Origin: JAKFEW01 sp036675505
Lineage (GTDB): Bacteria > Cyanobacteriota > Sericytochromatia > S15B-MN24 > JAQBPE01
Reading direction: 5' to 3'
Assembly: GCA_036675505.1 (NCBI GenBank)
Contig: JAKFEW010000141.1
Location: 186,001-250,000 of the forward strand
DNA: 64,000 nucleotides
Part shown: positions 16,705-24,350 of the stretch, one piece after another
Layout of the letters: every line of letters starts with the position of its first letter
Position numbering within the stretch: the stretch's first letter is position 1
Position numbers and translations under genes: made by a program
Notes under the pieces: model-generated
What the model saw: the letters and a program-made list of their open reading frames with translations, nothing else
The model's database searches: none
What the model was told of the DNA's origin: nothing

Positions 16705-17575
16705 ACTGCTTCAGGATGTCGAGGCGAACTTGGCCGACGCCCGAGATGCCGACCGCTCGCGCGGCGGCTGCCGACAGGTCGATCATCCGGCCCGCGACGT
16801 AGGGGCCGCGGTCGTTGATGCGCACCAGGCAGGAGCGGTTGTTGTAGGTGTTCGTGACCAGCAAGATCGTGCCGAAAGGCAGGGTCTTGTGGGCGGCCGT
16901 CATCTGGTTCTGGTCGAACCGCTCGCCGCTCGCGGAGCGCCGGCCGTGGAAGCCGGGGCCGTACCACGAGGCGTGGCCGGTCATCGTGCGGCCCGTGAGC
17001 GAGCCGCCGATGCCGAGGCCGCCGCGGCTGGCCGTGGAGAACGGCGTGCCGCCCATCGCGGTGCGCAGGTTGTCGAGCCAGCGCAGGGCCAGCATCGCGG
17101 GACGCGTGCCGGCCTGGCCGGCGAGCTTGTCATCCACCGTCAGCAGCGTGTCGCGGCCGGCGAGGATGACGTACTCGCCGTTGCGGCGGCTCGGGGTGAT
17201 CTTGTCGGCGCGCAGGCGGCCCGCCGTGTGCGCCTTGTTGAGCGCTTCGGCGATCGCGTTCGCGCGGGTGCCGTCGTCGCCCGGGAGCGAGATGACGCGC
17301 TGAATCTTGAGGTAGACGTCAGCGCGGATCCGACCGCCCTTGTCGAGCGTGACGACCGCGTTGGCGAACTGCGGGTTGCTGCTGACCAGCTCCGCGCCTG
17401 CCGGCGCGACCTTGGCCTGTGCTTCGATGCCGCCTGGCAGGTTTTGGATGAGGACGTTGGGCGCCGTTGCGTAAGGCGAGTCGGGCTCGTAGATTTCGAG
17501 GCCGAGGGAGGGCGCCGCCGTGCCGGTCACGAAGATCGCGGCGAGGATAAGTTTCAATGCGAATTGCTTGAACAT
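16703..17575 (-). CDS. RlpA-like double-psi beta-barrel protein
   Basis: A 290-residue exported protein. Signal peptide at residues 1-25, an N-terminal domain of unknown type (about 30-170), then a DPBB domain (199-290) with HASWYGPGFHGRRSASGERFD, MTAAHKTLPFGT, VTN, VRINDRGPYVAGRMIDLS. This domain in RlpA is a lytic transglycosylase acting on denuded glycan, and the catalytic-region residues are kept. No SPOR domain. A strong AAAGGAGT precedes the start. No lipobox. A 150-170-nt leader separates it from the minor-pilin operon. Confidence 0.9.
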   Translation of the reverse strand: MFKQFALKLILAAIFVTGTAAPSLGLEIYEPDSPYATAPNVLIQNLPGGIEAQAKVAPAGAELVSSNPQFANAVVTLDKGGRIRADVYLKIQRVISLPGDDGTRANAIAEALNKAHTAGRLRADKITPSRRNGEYVILAGRDTLLTVDDKLAGQAGTRPAMLALRWLDNLRTAMGGTPFSTASRGGLGIGGSLTGRTMTGHASWYGPGFHGRRSASGERFDQNQMTAAHKTLPFGTILLVTNTYNNRSCLVRINDRGPYVAGRMIDLSAAAARAVGISGVGQVRLDILKQ

Positions 17576-17754
17576 GCCGAATTACTCCTTTCTTCAGCGG
17601 CGTCCCCCGGAGGGGCGCCAGAACCGGGGAGAGGAAGTATGGACCCCGGTCCGAGGCTCGCTTGACCTGGAAATGGCGCAACGAGCGAATTTGGCAGTTC
17701 CAGTCCACCCGAGCGGGCAGGCTATGAATGAGGCCACAGGTTAGCATGGGTTCA

Positions 17755-17766
17755 TGACGTACGTCA
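17755..17766. promoter_or_regulatory. 12-bp perfect palindrome TGACGTACGTCA
   Basis: Candidate dimeric regulator site in the middle of the rlpA/pilin intergenic region. It does not match CRP/NtcA spacing. Confidence 0.4.
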
Positions 17767-17850
17767 AAGGTGCAGCCATGTCATACGCCTGTGGATCGGC
17801 CAAGCATGCGGCTCCGCGACATCGGTGTCGGCAGTCACGATTTGGCATTA

Positions 17851-17862
17851 TGTTAGCTAACA
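17851..17862. promoter_or_regulatory. 12-bp perfect palindrome TGTTAGCTAACA
   Basis: Candidate operator 12 bp upstream of the -35-like hexamer of the minor-pilin operon, a typical position for an activator. Confidence 0.45.
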
Positions 17863-17874
17863 GCGCGCCAACGC

Positions 17875-17901
17875 TTGCGTACCAGGCCGGCGGGGTATAG
17901 T
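17875..17901 (+). promoter_or_regulatory. Promoter of the minor-pilin operon, leaderless
   Basis: TTGCGT (17875-17880), 15-bp spacer, TATAGT (17896-17901). The -10 ends 6 nt before ATG 17908 and no Shine-Dalgarno is present. The spacer is shorter than ideal. Confidence 0.5.
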
Positions 17902-17907
17902 GCAGGC

Positions 17908-18480
17908 ATGTGGGAGCGAGGAAACGGCCAGGCCGGCGGACAGACCGGCTTCACGCTGATCGAGGTGCTGGTCGCGACGGCGTTGCTGACGATCGGCCTG
18001 AGCACGGCGGCGTTTCTCATGGCGTCTTCCTACGGCACCTACCGCAACCAGAACCGCACGCTCGAGATGAACCACCTGGTCCATGACCAGCTCGAAACGC
18101 TCTCGAGCACGGCCTACGAGACGCTCAAGGACGACATCCGGAAGGCCCGCAACCCTGGCGAGCCGTTCCGTCCCGACCTGCCGGCCCAGCGCGACTTCGA
18201 GAAGGCCGTGGGCAACGGCGTGATCGCCCGCTTCGAGATGGTGCCCCCGCCGCCCGAGAAGGACGAGTACAAGATCATCCGCAAAGGCGACAAGCCGCCC
18301 GACGAGTACATGGTCAACGCCGGCGCCAAGGTGGTCCACGTCGACGTCTCGATGAAGCTCGAGTACTGGGACCCGGTCTTCGACAAACCGGCGGAGACGG
18401 ACAAGGGCCTGGTCCGCGGCACCTACGAGATCGACTGGGGCGGCGCGCGTGATCGCGGCGTCAAGTACTTCGCCCGATGA
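17908..18480 (+). CDS. Type IV pilus minor pilin, PilV/GspI-like
   Basis: A 190-residue prepilin. Class III signal: short N-terminus, then GGQTG|FTLIEVLVATALLTIGL, with the Glu5 needed for assembly; cleavage is by PilD after the glycine. The IEVLVA...IGL pattern is typical of PilV/GspI. The C-terminal globular part is not recognisable. I chose ATG 17908, since the upstream ATG at 17875 overlaps the promoter. First of three genes joined by ATGA overlaps (18477-18480, 19163-19166). The set forms the tip/priming complex of a type IV pilus. Confidence 0.85.
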   Translation: MWERGNGQAGGQTGFTLIEVLVATALLTIGLSTAAFLMASSYGTYRNQNRTLEMNHLVHDQLETLSSTAYETLKDDIRKARNPGEPFRPDLPAQRDFEKAVGNGVIARFEMVPPPPEKDEYKIIRKGDKPPDEYMVNAGAKVVHVDVSMKLEYWDPVFDKPAETDKGLVRGTYEIDWGGARDRGVKYFAR

Positions 18481-19166
18481 GCGTGCGTTCCGCCCGTCCT
18501 GGCTTCACCTTGGTCGAGCTGCTGCTCGCGGCCTCGCTCGGCATCTTCATCACCGGCCTCGCCGTCCAGCACACCTACGAGTTCTTCCGGCTCAAGGCGA
18601 CGCTCCTCGCGAAGGCCGAGCTGCGTCACGCCACCCAGCAGATTCAGGAGCGCGTCGGCCAGAAGCTGCGTAGCGCGCTGTACGTCCTCCCCGTGAAGGA
18701 GAACGAATACATCCTCGTGGTGCCGCAGGACATCGACCGCTGCGGCTACGTCTGCCACATGGACAAGTACGAGCTGCTCTGGTGGCAGGTCGTGCCGGAT
18801 CCGCTGGCGAGCGAGCCGCGCGGCTACCTGGCCGAGAAGCGCATCGTCACGCCGGCCTTCGAGCTGCCGGGTGACACCAAGCAGGTCGCCAAGCTCTTCG
18901 ACGTCTTCCGCGGCGAGGGCCGCCGGGTGGGTTCATGGGTCGAAGGCGTGCAGATCAGCAACGAGGGCCCCGGCCTCTACCGCACGAAGGTGGCGGTGAC
19001 GCGCACCATGCCGCGGCTCAAGGAGCCGGCCCGCATGGTCTATACCGAGCTGATCGCGTCCCGCTCGAAGCCGCGCTTGCAGGGCGTGCCGAAGATCGAG
19101 ACGCTGCTCGCGCCGAACGGCAGCCCCAAGGGCACGCCCGAGGCCTTCGGGATCGGCACCCGATGA
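18477..19166 (+). CDS. Type IV pilus minor pilin, PilW/GspJ-like
   Basis: A 229-residue prepilin with SARPG|FTLVELLLAASLGIFITGLAV at the N-terminus (Glu5 present). Its length and the LVELLLA..LG...TG helix fit PilW/GspJ. ATG overlaps the upstream stop as ATGA. The C-terminal domain includes the pair C..C in DRCGYVCHMDKYE, possibly a disulfide, and is otherwise unrecognised. Confidence 0.83.
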   Translation: MSVRSARPGFTLVELLLAASLGIFITGLAVQHTYEFFRLKATLLAKAELRHATQQIQERVGQKLRSALYVLPVKENEYILVVPQDIDRCGYVCHMDKYELLWWQVVPDPLASEPRGYLAEKRIVTPAFELPGDTKQVAKLFDVFRGEGRRVGSWVEGVQISNEGPGLYRTKVAVTRTMPRLKEPARMVYTELIASRSKPRLQGVPKIETLLAPNGSPKGTPEAFGIGTR

Positions 19167-19744
19167 GCCGCGGTGCGCGCGCGGGCGGGGCGCTCTACCC
19201 GGTCCTCCTGTTGATGGGCGTGTTGGTCTTCCTGGGCGCCATGATCCCGCAGGTGCTCGTCCAGGCGAGCGTCGGCATCAAGCAGGATCGCAGCCGCGAT
19301 TCGCTCACGGTGGCGCTGGAGAGCGCGATCGCCTTCGCCGAGGCGCGGCTCAAGAAGGATCTCTCGGACGAGCTCGTGCTCAAGGACGCGGCCCGGATCA
19401 CGCCCTTCACGATCAAGCCGTCCTTCGAGAACCCGGACTTCGGCAAGAAGCGCGCCTACGACTGGGAGGCGCGGCTGCTCAAGACCTCCGTCTTCGATGT
19501 GGTGTCGAACGAGAAGGACCCGGTCAAGACGTTCGTGTACGCCTACCGCCTCCAGGCCAAGGCCTGGAGCACGCGGCCGGACGGCCTGAATCAGGGTTCG
19601 GAGGTGAACGGCCTGATTTCGGTGCGGATCCTCGATGAGAAGAGCAAAGGCGGCGTGTCGATCCGCACGCTCGACGGGGTGAGCTTCGAAACGATGAACG
19701 AGGACCGCAAGAACCTCGTATTCGGCGCGACGCCTGGCCCGTAG
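19163..19744 (+). CDS. PilX/GspK-like pilus assembly protein
   Basis: A 193-residue protein starting at ATG 19163 in an ATGA overlap. One N-terminal hydrophobic helix (ALYPVLLLMGVLVFLGAMIPQVLVQA) is followed by a globular domain. The position as third gene after PilV- and PilW-like genes and the 'GALYPVLLLMGVLVFLG' start resemble PilX, but the canonical FT/SL.E prepilin motif is missing; cleavage after ARAGG/A is possible without Glu5, which is a GspK/PilX trait. The assignment rests partly on context. Confidence 0.7.
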   Translation: MSRGARAGGALYPVLLLMGVLVFLGAMIPQVLVQASVGIKQDRSRDSLTVALESAIAFAEARLKKDLSDELVLKDAARITPFTIKPSFENPDFGKKRAYDWEARLLKTSVFDVVSNEKDPVKTFVYAYRLQAKAWSTRPDGLNQGSEVNGLISVRILDEKSKGGVSIRTLDGVSFETMNEDRKNLVFGATPGP

Positions 19745-19753
19745 GGCCGAACC

Positions 19754-20776
19754 TCAGGGCGTAGCGGCGCGGCGCAGGCGATCGTGCACCGCCGCCCAGG
19801 CCTCATCCGCAGGCGGCGCCTCGACGAGCAGGTGGTCGAGCCTCAACTCGTCCAGCGCGTGCAGCGCCGCGTAGAGCTTCGCCCCGTAGGCCGCCGGCTC
19901 GCCCGGCATCACCTCGAGCGCCAGCCCCACCGGCAGCGCCATGGGCGCGTGGCGCACCATCGCGCCGACCCGCGCGCCGGCCGCGAGCAGCCGCGCCGCC
20001 TCCGCCACCAGGATGTCGCCATCCGGCACCAGCACCAGCCGCGCACGCGGGGCGTAATGGCGCCTGGCCAGGCCCGGGCTCGGCAAGGACGCCGTGCCCG
20101 GCTCGATCGCCAACACCGCGACCTCGCCCAGCACCTCGCGCAGACGCGCGACCGGCAGGCCGCCCAGCCGCAACACGGTGGGCACCGGGCAGGTGAGGTC
20201 GAGCACGGTGGATTCGAGCCCGACGGTGGCCGGCCCGCCATCGAGGATCAGCACGTCCGCGTCGCGGCCGCCGAAGCCCTTCGCGACATGGTCCGCGGTG
20301 GTCGGCGAGACGCCCATGTACATGTTGGCGCTCGGCGCCGCGATCGGCAGATCGGCCGCGCGGATCAGCGCGCGGGCCACGGGGTGGGCCGGCACGCGCA
20401 CGCCGACGGCCGGCAGGCCGGCCGTGACCGCGAGCGGCAGCTCGGGGCGCCGCGGCAGCACGAGCGTCAGCGGGCCGGGCCAGAACGCCTCGGCCAGCGC
20501 TTCGGCGCTCGCGGGCCAGCTCGCGACCACGCGCGCGGCCATCGACGCGTCAGCGACGTGCACGATCAGCGGGTTGCTCTCCGGGCGGCCCTTCGCGGCG
20601 TAGATCCGCGCTATCGCGGCTTCGTCGAGCGCGTTCGCGCCGAGGCCGTAGACCGTCTCGGTGGGAAAGGCCACCAGGCGACCGCCCCGCAGGGTCGCTG
20701 CGGCCTCGGCGATCAAGGCGGGATCGGGATCGACCGGAGACACGGTGAGGCGGCGGATGGGCGACATGCCGTGCAT
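19754..20776 (-). CDS. ywlC: L-threonylcarbamoyladenylate synthase, Sua5/YwlC type
   Basis: A 340-residue enzyme that makes threonylcarbamoyl-AMP for the t6A37 tRNA modification. YrdC domain with VAFPTETVYGLGANA, KGRPESNPL, PGPLTLVL, GVRVPAHP and PSAN, followed by a Sua5 C-terminal domain (about 230-340) with SPGLARRHYAPRA. The length is that of Sua5, longer than YrdC. Starts at ATG 20776 or 20767 are both possible; the longer open frame lacks support. The start codons lie within a 12-bp-arm inverted repeat (20760-20799), which may control it. Confidence 0.93.
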   Translation of the reverse strand: MHGMSPIRRLTVSPVDPDPALIAEAAATLRGGRLVAFPTETVYGLGANALDEAAIARIYAAKGRPESNPLIVHVADASMAARVVASWPASAEALAEAFWPGPLTLVLPRRPELPLAVTAGLPAVGVRVPAHPVARALIRAADLPIAAPSANMYMGVSPTTADHVAKGFGGRDADVLILDGGPATVGLESTVLDLTCPVPTVLRLGGLPVARLREVLGEVAVLAIEPGTASLPSPGLARRHYAPRARLVLVPDGDILVAEAARLLAAGARVGAMVRHAPMALPVGLALEVMPGEPAAYGAKLYAALHALDELRLDHLLVEAPPADEAWAAVHDRLRRAATP

Positions 20777-20799
20777 GTTAGCATGAGCGGCATGTCGCC
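20760..20799. promoter_or_regulatory. 12-bp perfect inverted repeat spanning the ywlC start
   Basis: ggcgacatgccg (20760-20771) and cggcatgtcgcc (20788-20799), separated by 16 bp. On the minus strand the extended -10-like TGC-TAACAT sits in the spacer, ending 7 nt before ATG 20767. Either an operator or a translation-start hairpin. Confidence 0.45.
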
Positions 20800-20840
20800 T
20801 TTCCGCCCCGCGTTTCCGGTAGGGCACCGGTCGAGCGTGG

Positions 20841-20846
20841 TATAAG
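20841..20846 (+). promoter_or_regulatory. -10-like element TATAAG for the gene at 20874
   Basis: TATAAG 28 bp before GTG 20874, leaving a leader of about 20 nt that contains the CGGAGA ribosome binding site. No clear -35. Confidence 0.5.
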
Positions 20847-20873
20847 AGGGAAGGTCACCCCGGAGAATCAAGC

Positions 20874-21707
20874 GTGCGTTACATCCTGGCCGACGAGCTC
20901 CATTGCTTCCCGCCCGAACCCGTCGAGGCGGAACTGGATCGTCTCGACATCTCCTACGTTCAGCTGCTGGACCGCATCGCGAACGTCCTCGCCCAGAAGC
21001 CCGCCGTATTCTTCCGCGAGATCGCGAAGTCGCTGCCCTCGTACTGGCAGGTCTACATCCAGGACCAGTACCCGGAAGAAGTGCGTCAGAGCCTGCTGAA
21101 CAGCCTCAAGGACCCTGACGACAAGGGGATGAACCTCTGGGAGACCCTCGCGCCCTACGTGCTCAAGAAGGGCACGACGCTGGCCGTCGAGACGATCGTG
21201 TACGAGCGCCAGGACTGGACGCTCGCGCTGCTCAAGAACTGGAACACGGTCACCACGCAGCTCGACAGCGTGCCGACGGCCGGCGCGCCGAAGCGGCCCA
21301 TGCTCGGCATGGTGCTCGAGGGCATGCGCTACCTGAACAAGATTCAGTTGCTCGCGGTCGACGCCGCGCAAAAAGGCGCGCGCACCCGGGGCGAGAACGT
21401 GCCCTTCGGCGAGATGGCCGTCCTGAAGGGCTTCTTGACCGCCGACCAATTGAACGAGGCGCTCGAGATCCAGCGCGACATCGCCGTCGCGCTGGATTCG
21501 CCCAAGCGCCTCGGCTTCTACCTGCTCGAAGCCGGCGTCGTCACGCCGGCGCAACTGCGCGACGCGCTGCAGCAGCAGCGGGGGTCGGGCCACCCGCTGG
21601 GCCAGGTCTTGGTCCAGCTGGAGGCGATCGACGAAGGCCTGCTCGAGACCATGCTCGCGATCCAGCGCCAGGAGCGGATTACGGCCTACGCGCAGGAAGC
21701 GGTCTGA
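20874..21707 (+). CDS. Protein with C-terminal MshEN/GspE-N-type domain
   Basis: A 277-residue soluble protein with GTG start 20874 behind CGGAGA. The first 150 residues are an unrecognised, mostly helical domain. The C-terminal 100 residues carry the duplicated pattern of GspE/PilB N-terminal (MshEN) domains: FGEMAVLKGFLTADQLNEAL and RLGFYLLEAGVVTPAQLRDAL, then PLGQVLVQLEAIDEGLLETM. Some MshEN domains bind cyclic di-GMP. There is no ATPase domain, so it may be a stand-alone receptor or adaptor for the pilus machinery encoded nearby. Its 3' end overlaps the convergent arginase gene by 22 bp. Confidence 0.78.
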   Translation: MRYILADELHCFPPEPVEAELDRLDISYVQLLDRIANVLAQKPAVFFREIAKSLPSYWQVYIQDQYPEEVRQSLLNSLKDPDDKGMNLWETLAPYVLKKGTTLAVETIVYERQDWTLALLKNWNTVTTQLDSVPTAGAPKRPMLGMVLEGMRYLNKIQLLAVDAAQKGARTRGENVPFGEMAVLKGFLTADQLNEALEIQRDIAVALDSPKRLGFYLLEAGVVTPAQLRDALQQQRGSGHPLGQVLVQLEAIDEGLLETMLAIQRQERITAYAQEAV

Positions 21708-22597
21708 TCGTCGCCGTCGCGCATCGCGGCGGCGTCGTCGAGGGCCTCGCAGAAGGCCCCATGCAGGCGCCGCGAGATGCCCGCGCAAATCGGGGCGTCG
21801 CCGTGGCGCGGGTCGAACTCGACCCAGTCGCTCGAGACGATCGGCAGCCGCAGCGCCAGGCCGCGCACGAGCGCTTCGCCCTCGTCGGGCGTCAGGCCCT
21901 CGGGGCTGGGGGTGCCGGTGGCGCGGAAGAACGACTCGTCGAGCGAGTCGAAGTCGTAGCTGACGTGAACGGGCAGGCCCGAGAGCCGGCGGGCGATCGC
22001 CTCCAGCAGCGCCGGCATGCCCATCTGGCGCACCTCGGCGACGGTCACGATCCACACGTTGTGGCGATCCAGCAGCTCGCGCTCGCCGGGGTCGATTTCG
22101 CGCGCGGCGATCAGCACCACGTCCAGCGGGTCGACGTGTGAGGTGAAGAGGCTGGTCAGGCGCTTGTCGCCCAGCCCGCAGGCGGCCGACAGCGGCATGC
22201 CGTGGGGGTTGCCCGACGGTGACGTCTCGGGTGTGTTGAAGTCGGCGTGCGCGTCGATCCAGATCACCCCCACGCGGCCGAAGTGGCGGGTCGCGGCGGA
22301 CAGGGTGCCCACGGCGAGCGAGTGGTCGCCGCCGATCAGCATCGGGTGCTCGTGGTTCTCGTAGGCGCGGAGGGCTGCGTCGCGGATCGCGGCGCCCATC
22401 TGGCGAACGGCTTCGTAGATGCCAGGCTGGTCGTCCCTGGCGGGCAAGACGGATGGAATCTCAATCGTCGCCTCGGTCCCGGCTTCCTCGAACCAGGAAG
22501 CGGGGAGTTCCACTCCCGGGTAACGGCCACCGGGATGCGCCGAGACGACGATGGGTCGTCGGGCGAATTTGGAGTTCGGTTCGAAGCGTGTCGTCAT
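21686..22597 (-). CDS. Arginase-family ureohydrolase, probably arginase
   Basis: A 303-residue binuclear Mn enzyme, probably converting arginine to ornithine and urea. I chose ATG 22597 with GAGG 11 nt upstream; the longer frame merges with the ATPase gene's antisense frame. Metal ligands are all present: GGDHS (His92), IDAHADFN (Asp115, His117, Asp119) and SYDFDSLD (Asp215, Asp217). The loop SPSGNPHGMP is the arginase-type substrate loop, whereas agmatinases usually lack it. There are no arginine-pathway neighbours. A related guanidino substrate is not excluded. Confidence 0.9.
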   Translation of the reverse strand: MTTRFEPNSKFARRPIVVSAHPGGRYPGVELPASWFEEAGTEATIEIPSVLPARDDQPGIYEAVRQMGAAIRDAALRAYENHEHPMLIGGDHSLAVGTLSAATRHFGRVGVIWIDAHADFNTPETSPSGNPHGMPLSAACGLGDKRLTSLFTSHVDPLDVVLIAAREIDPGERELLDRHNVWIVTVAEVRQMGMPALLEAIARRLSGLPVHVSYDFDSLDESFFRATGTPSPEGLTPDEGEALVRGLALRLPIVSSDWVEFDPRHGDAPICAGISRRLHGAFCEALDDAAAMRDGDDQTASCA

Positions 22598-22694
22598 ACG
22601 AAATACTTCCTCACACGTCATCGTGATTGGGGAGACATTGGGGGCCGTACACGGCACCCTGGTCGCGGCTAACGGGAGAAGCGAAACGGGCTGA

Positions 22695-23387
22695 TCAGGG
22701 CCGCAGCTTGAGCACGCCGGTGGCGCGTGAAAGCTCGATCGCGTAGCTTTCGCCGTCGGGGTCCGGTGGATCGGCCCAGCGCACGTTGAGCTGTTTGTGC
22801 ACAGGGTCCTCGCCGTCCATCGTGACGATGACGACGCGATCGGCTTGCTCGCGGACCGACCCCGCGATTCCCTTGCCCTCTGCGAGTTGCGAGAACAGCA
22901 GGAGCGGCGCATCGCAGAGCTTGGCGACGCTGCGCAGGTCGGCCATGACCTCGATGGCGGCCGCCACCCCCGTGAGGCCTTCCTTGCCCGGCCGCAGGCT
23001 CTGGAGGTCGTTGACGAGGACCAGGCCGGGCTGGCCGTGCTGCTCCACGTAGGCCGTGGCGGACTCCACGATCGAGGCGCTGGTGGGGTTCGGGCCGTCG
23101 AGCACGCAGAGGGGCAGGTCCGCGGCAATCCCCGGGTCGACCGTCTCGCCTTCCGGCGTGAGGTTCTTGGCCAGGCGGGCCAGGATGACCTCGCGTGGCG
23201 TCACGGGAGAGAAGTAAAGCACCCCTTCGCCGAGATGGGCCGCGTAATGGGCGGCGAGGTTCAGGCTGAGGCAGGTCTTGCCGACGGCCGGCGGGGCGCC
23301 GACCAGGACCAGGCCGACCGGCAGGGCGTCGAAAGCCTGGCCCAGCAGCCGCTGGTGGGTTGCGGAGGCGGGAATCGGGGCGTTCAT
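22695..23387 (-). CDS. RecA-fold ATPase resembling DnaB helicase C-domain/KaiC
   Basis: A 230-residue stand-alone ATPase. Walker A GAPPAVGKT at residues 30-38, Walker B-like LVLVNDLQSL near 128, and LLLFSQLAEGKG resembling the DnaB 'LSQLSR' switch motif. EGVLYFSPVTPREVILARL fits the DnaB/RadA pattern that places a catalytic Glu after strand 2, but here it is PVTPRE. There is no N-terminal DnaB domain, zinc finger (RadA) or second KaiC lobe. ATG 23387 follows GAGGAG. The partner or nucleic-acid substrate is unknown. It is 97 bp upstream of the arginase and possibly co-transcribed. Confidence 0.78.
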   Translation of the reverse strand: MNAPIPASATHQRLLGQAFDALPVGLVLVGAPPAVGKTCLSLNLAAHYAAHLGEGVLYFSPVTPREVILARLAKNLTPEGETVDPGIAADLPLCVLDGPNPTSASIVESATAYVEQHGQPGLVLVNDLQSLRPGKEGLTGVAAAIEVMADLRSVAKLCDAPLLLFSQLAEGKGIAGSVREQADRVVIVTMDGEDPVHKQLNVRWADPPDPDGESYAIELSRATGVLKLRP

Positions 23388-23442
23388 AGGGGGCAATGCT
23401 CCTCGTTGCACGGGGCCCGGCCGCCGTGGCCGAGCCCGATCC

Positions 23443-23448
23443 ATCATA
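23443..23448 (-). promoter_or_regulatory. Extended -10 element for the ATPase gene
   Basis: Minus strand TGC-TATGAT (-10 at 23448-23443), giving a leader of about 50 nt to ATG 23387. The TGN extension may compensate for a poor -35. Confidence 0.5.
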
Positions 23449-23526
23449 GCATGAAAGGGCCCTATCGCGCTTGAAATGGGGGATACGGCGCTCGTATGCT
23501 CCAGGATCGATATGCTCCGTTGCCGA

Positions 23527-23556
23527 TTGCAAGGGTCGGTCTGTCGCTGATATCCT
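23527..23556 (+). promoter_or_regulatory. Leaderless promoter of the gene at 23563
   Basis: TTGCAA (23527-23532), 18-bp spacer, TATCCT (23551-23556), then 6 nt and ATG. No Shine-Dalgarno. Confidence 0.55.
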
Positions 23557-23562
23557 GTTCTC

Positions 23563-24279
23563 ATGTCATGGGAGCCGCCGACCTCGCGCATCATGCCTGC
23601 GGGCATCGAGAACTGGTACGCGGCTCCGCTGGCCGTGGACGGTGCCCTCGCGGACCCCTTGCGGCGCCTGGCCACGACCCGTGTCGCGGTGCGCAACGCG
23701 GTACGGGGCCTGCTCGTCCGGCGCCTGCTCGCCCCGCACGAGCTGAATGCGCTGCGCGCGGCGGCTGTCGGCCCGCTCGAGCTCTCGCAGGCCTTCACCG
23801 CGCTCACGATCACCCTGCCGCCCGCCGCCCGCGGCGCCGGCCCGCTCGGCGTGATGGTGCGGGCGATGGGGCGCGTGGCGCGCAACGTGCGTGACGTCGG
23901 CGTGCTGGGCGACGAGCTCGAGGTGCAGAAGGCGATCGGCCTGGCCGTCGCCCATGCCCTGGCCGAGGATCTCTTCCCGGCGCCGAAGACCGCGCCGCTC
24001 TCGGCCGAGGGCGATATGAGCGCGATGCTGCGCAAGGCCGTGTTCGAGCTGCTGACCGCCCGCACGATCACGGCCGCGACGCTCGATCGGATCGGCTCGC
24101 TCGATCGCCGGCTGCTCGCGAGCCGCCTCGAGGAACGGTTGCCGCTCATGCGCGCGGTGGTGCCGCCGGTGCGCGGCGACGCGCTCGCGGCCATCGTGCG
24201 CATCGCGGCGCTCCAACTGCGCCTCACCCCACCGGTCGATGCCTGGGCCCTCGACGCGGCGCTCGCCGGGCGGGGCTAG
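23563..24279 (+). CDS. Helical protein of unknown function
   Basis: A 238-residue protein, almost entirely predicted helix, rich in Ala, Arg and Leu, with no signal peptide, membrane segment or catalytic motif I recognise. It has a Pro-rich break (SAFTALTITLPPAARGAGPLG region) in the middle. The start at ATG 23563 is supported by the promoter just upstream, with 6 nt from -10 to ATG. The PilT operon follows 71 bp downstream, separated by its own -10-like GATAGT (24315), so a pilus link is only positional. Confidence 0.7.
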   Translation: MSWEPPTSRIMPAGIENWYAAPLAVDGALADPLRRLATTRVAVRNAVRGLLVRRLLAPHELNALRAAAVGPLELSQAFTALTITLPPAARGAGPLGVMVRAMGRVARNVRDVGVLGDELEVQKAIGLAVAHALAEDLFPAPKTAPLSAEGDMSAMLRKAVFELLTARTITAATLDRIGSLDRRLLASRLEERLPLMRAVVPPVRGDALAAIVRIAALQLRLTPPVDAWALDAALAGRG

Positions 24280-24350
24280 CAGGTTAGGAACCCTCGCGGC
24301 GGTGGAACTTAGGGGATAGTGGCCGAACATCACGAGGGGAGTACCGAGCG

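Larger units (their letters stand above)
17576..17907. other. 332-bp divergent intergenic region with two perfect palindromes
   Basis: Region between rlpA (-) and the minor-pilin operon (+). Besides the rlpA Shine-Dalgarno (17584-17591) and the pilin promoter (17875-17901), it holds TGACGTACGTCA (17755-17766) and TGTTAGCTAACA (17851-17862), both perfect 12-bp palindromes, plus ctggaa...ttccag (17667-17703) and ggacc/ggtcc (17641-17652) on the rlpA leader side. No credible open frame or tRNA. Confidence 0.6.

Noticed and set aside
17576..17760. Cyclic di-AMP (ydaO) riboswitch ahead of rlpA
   Set aside because: The gene type fits, and there are inverted repeats in the leader, but I could not find the conserved GGGGAACC and CGAATCC-type core blocks.
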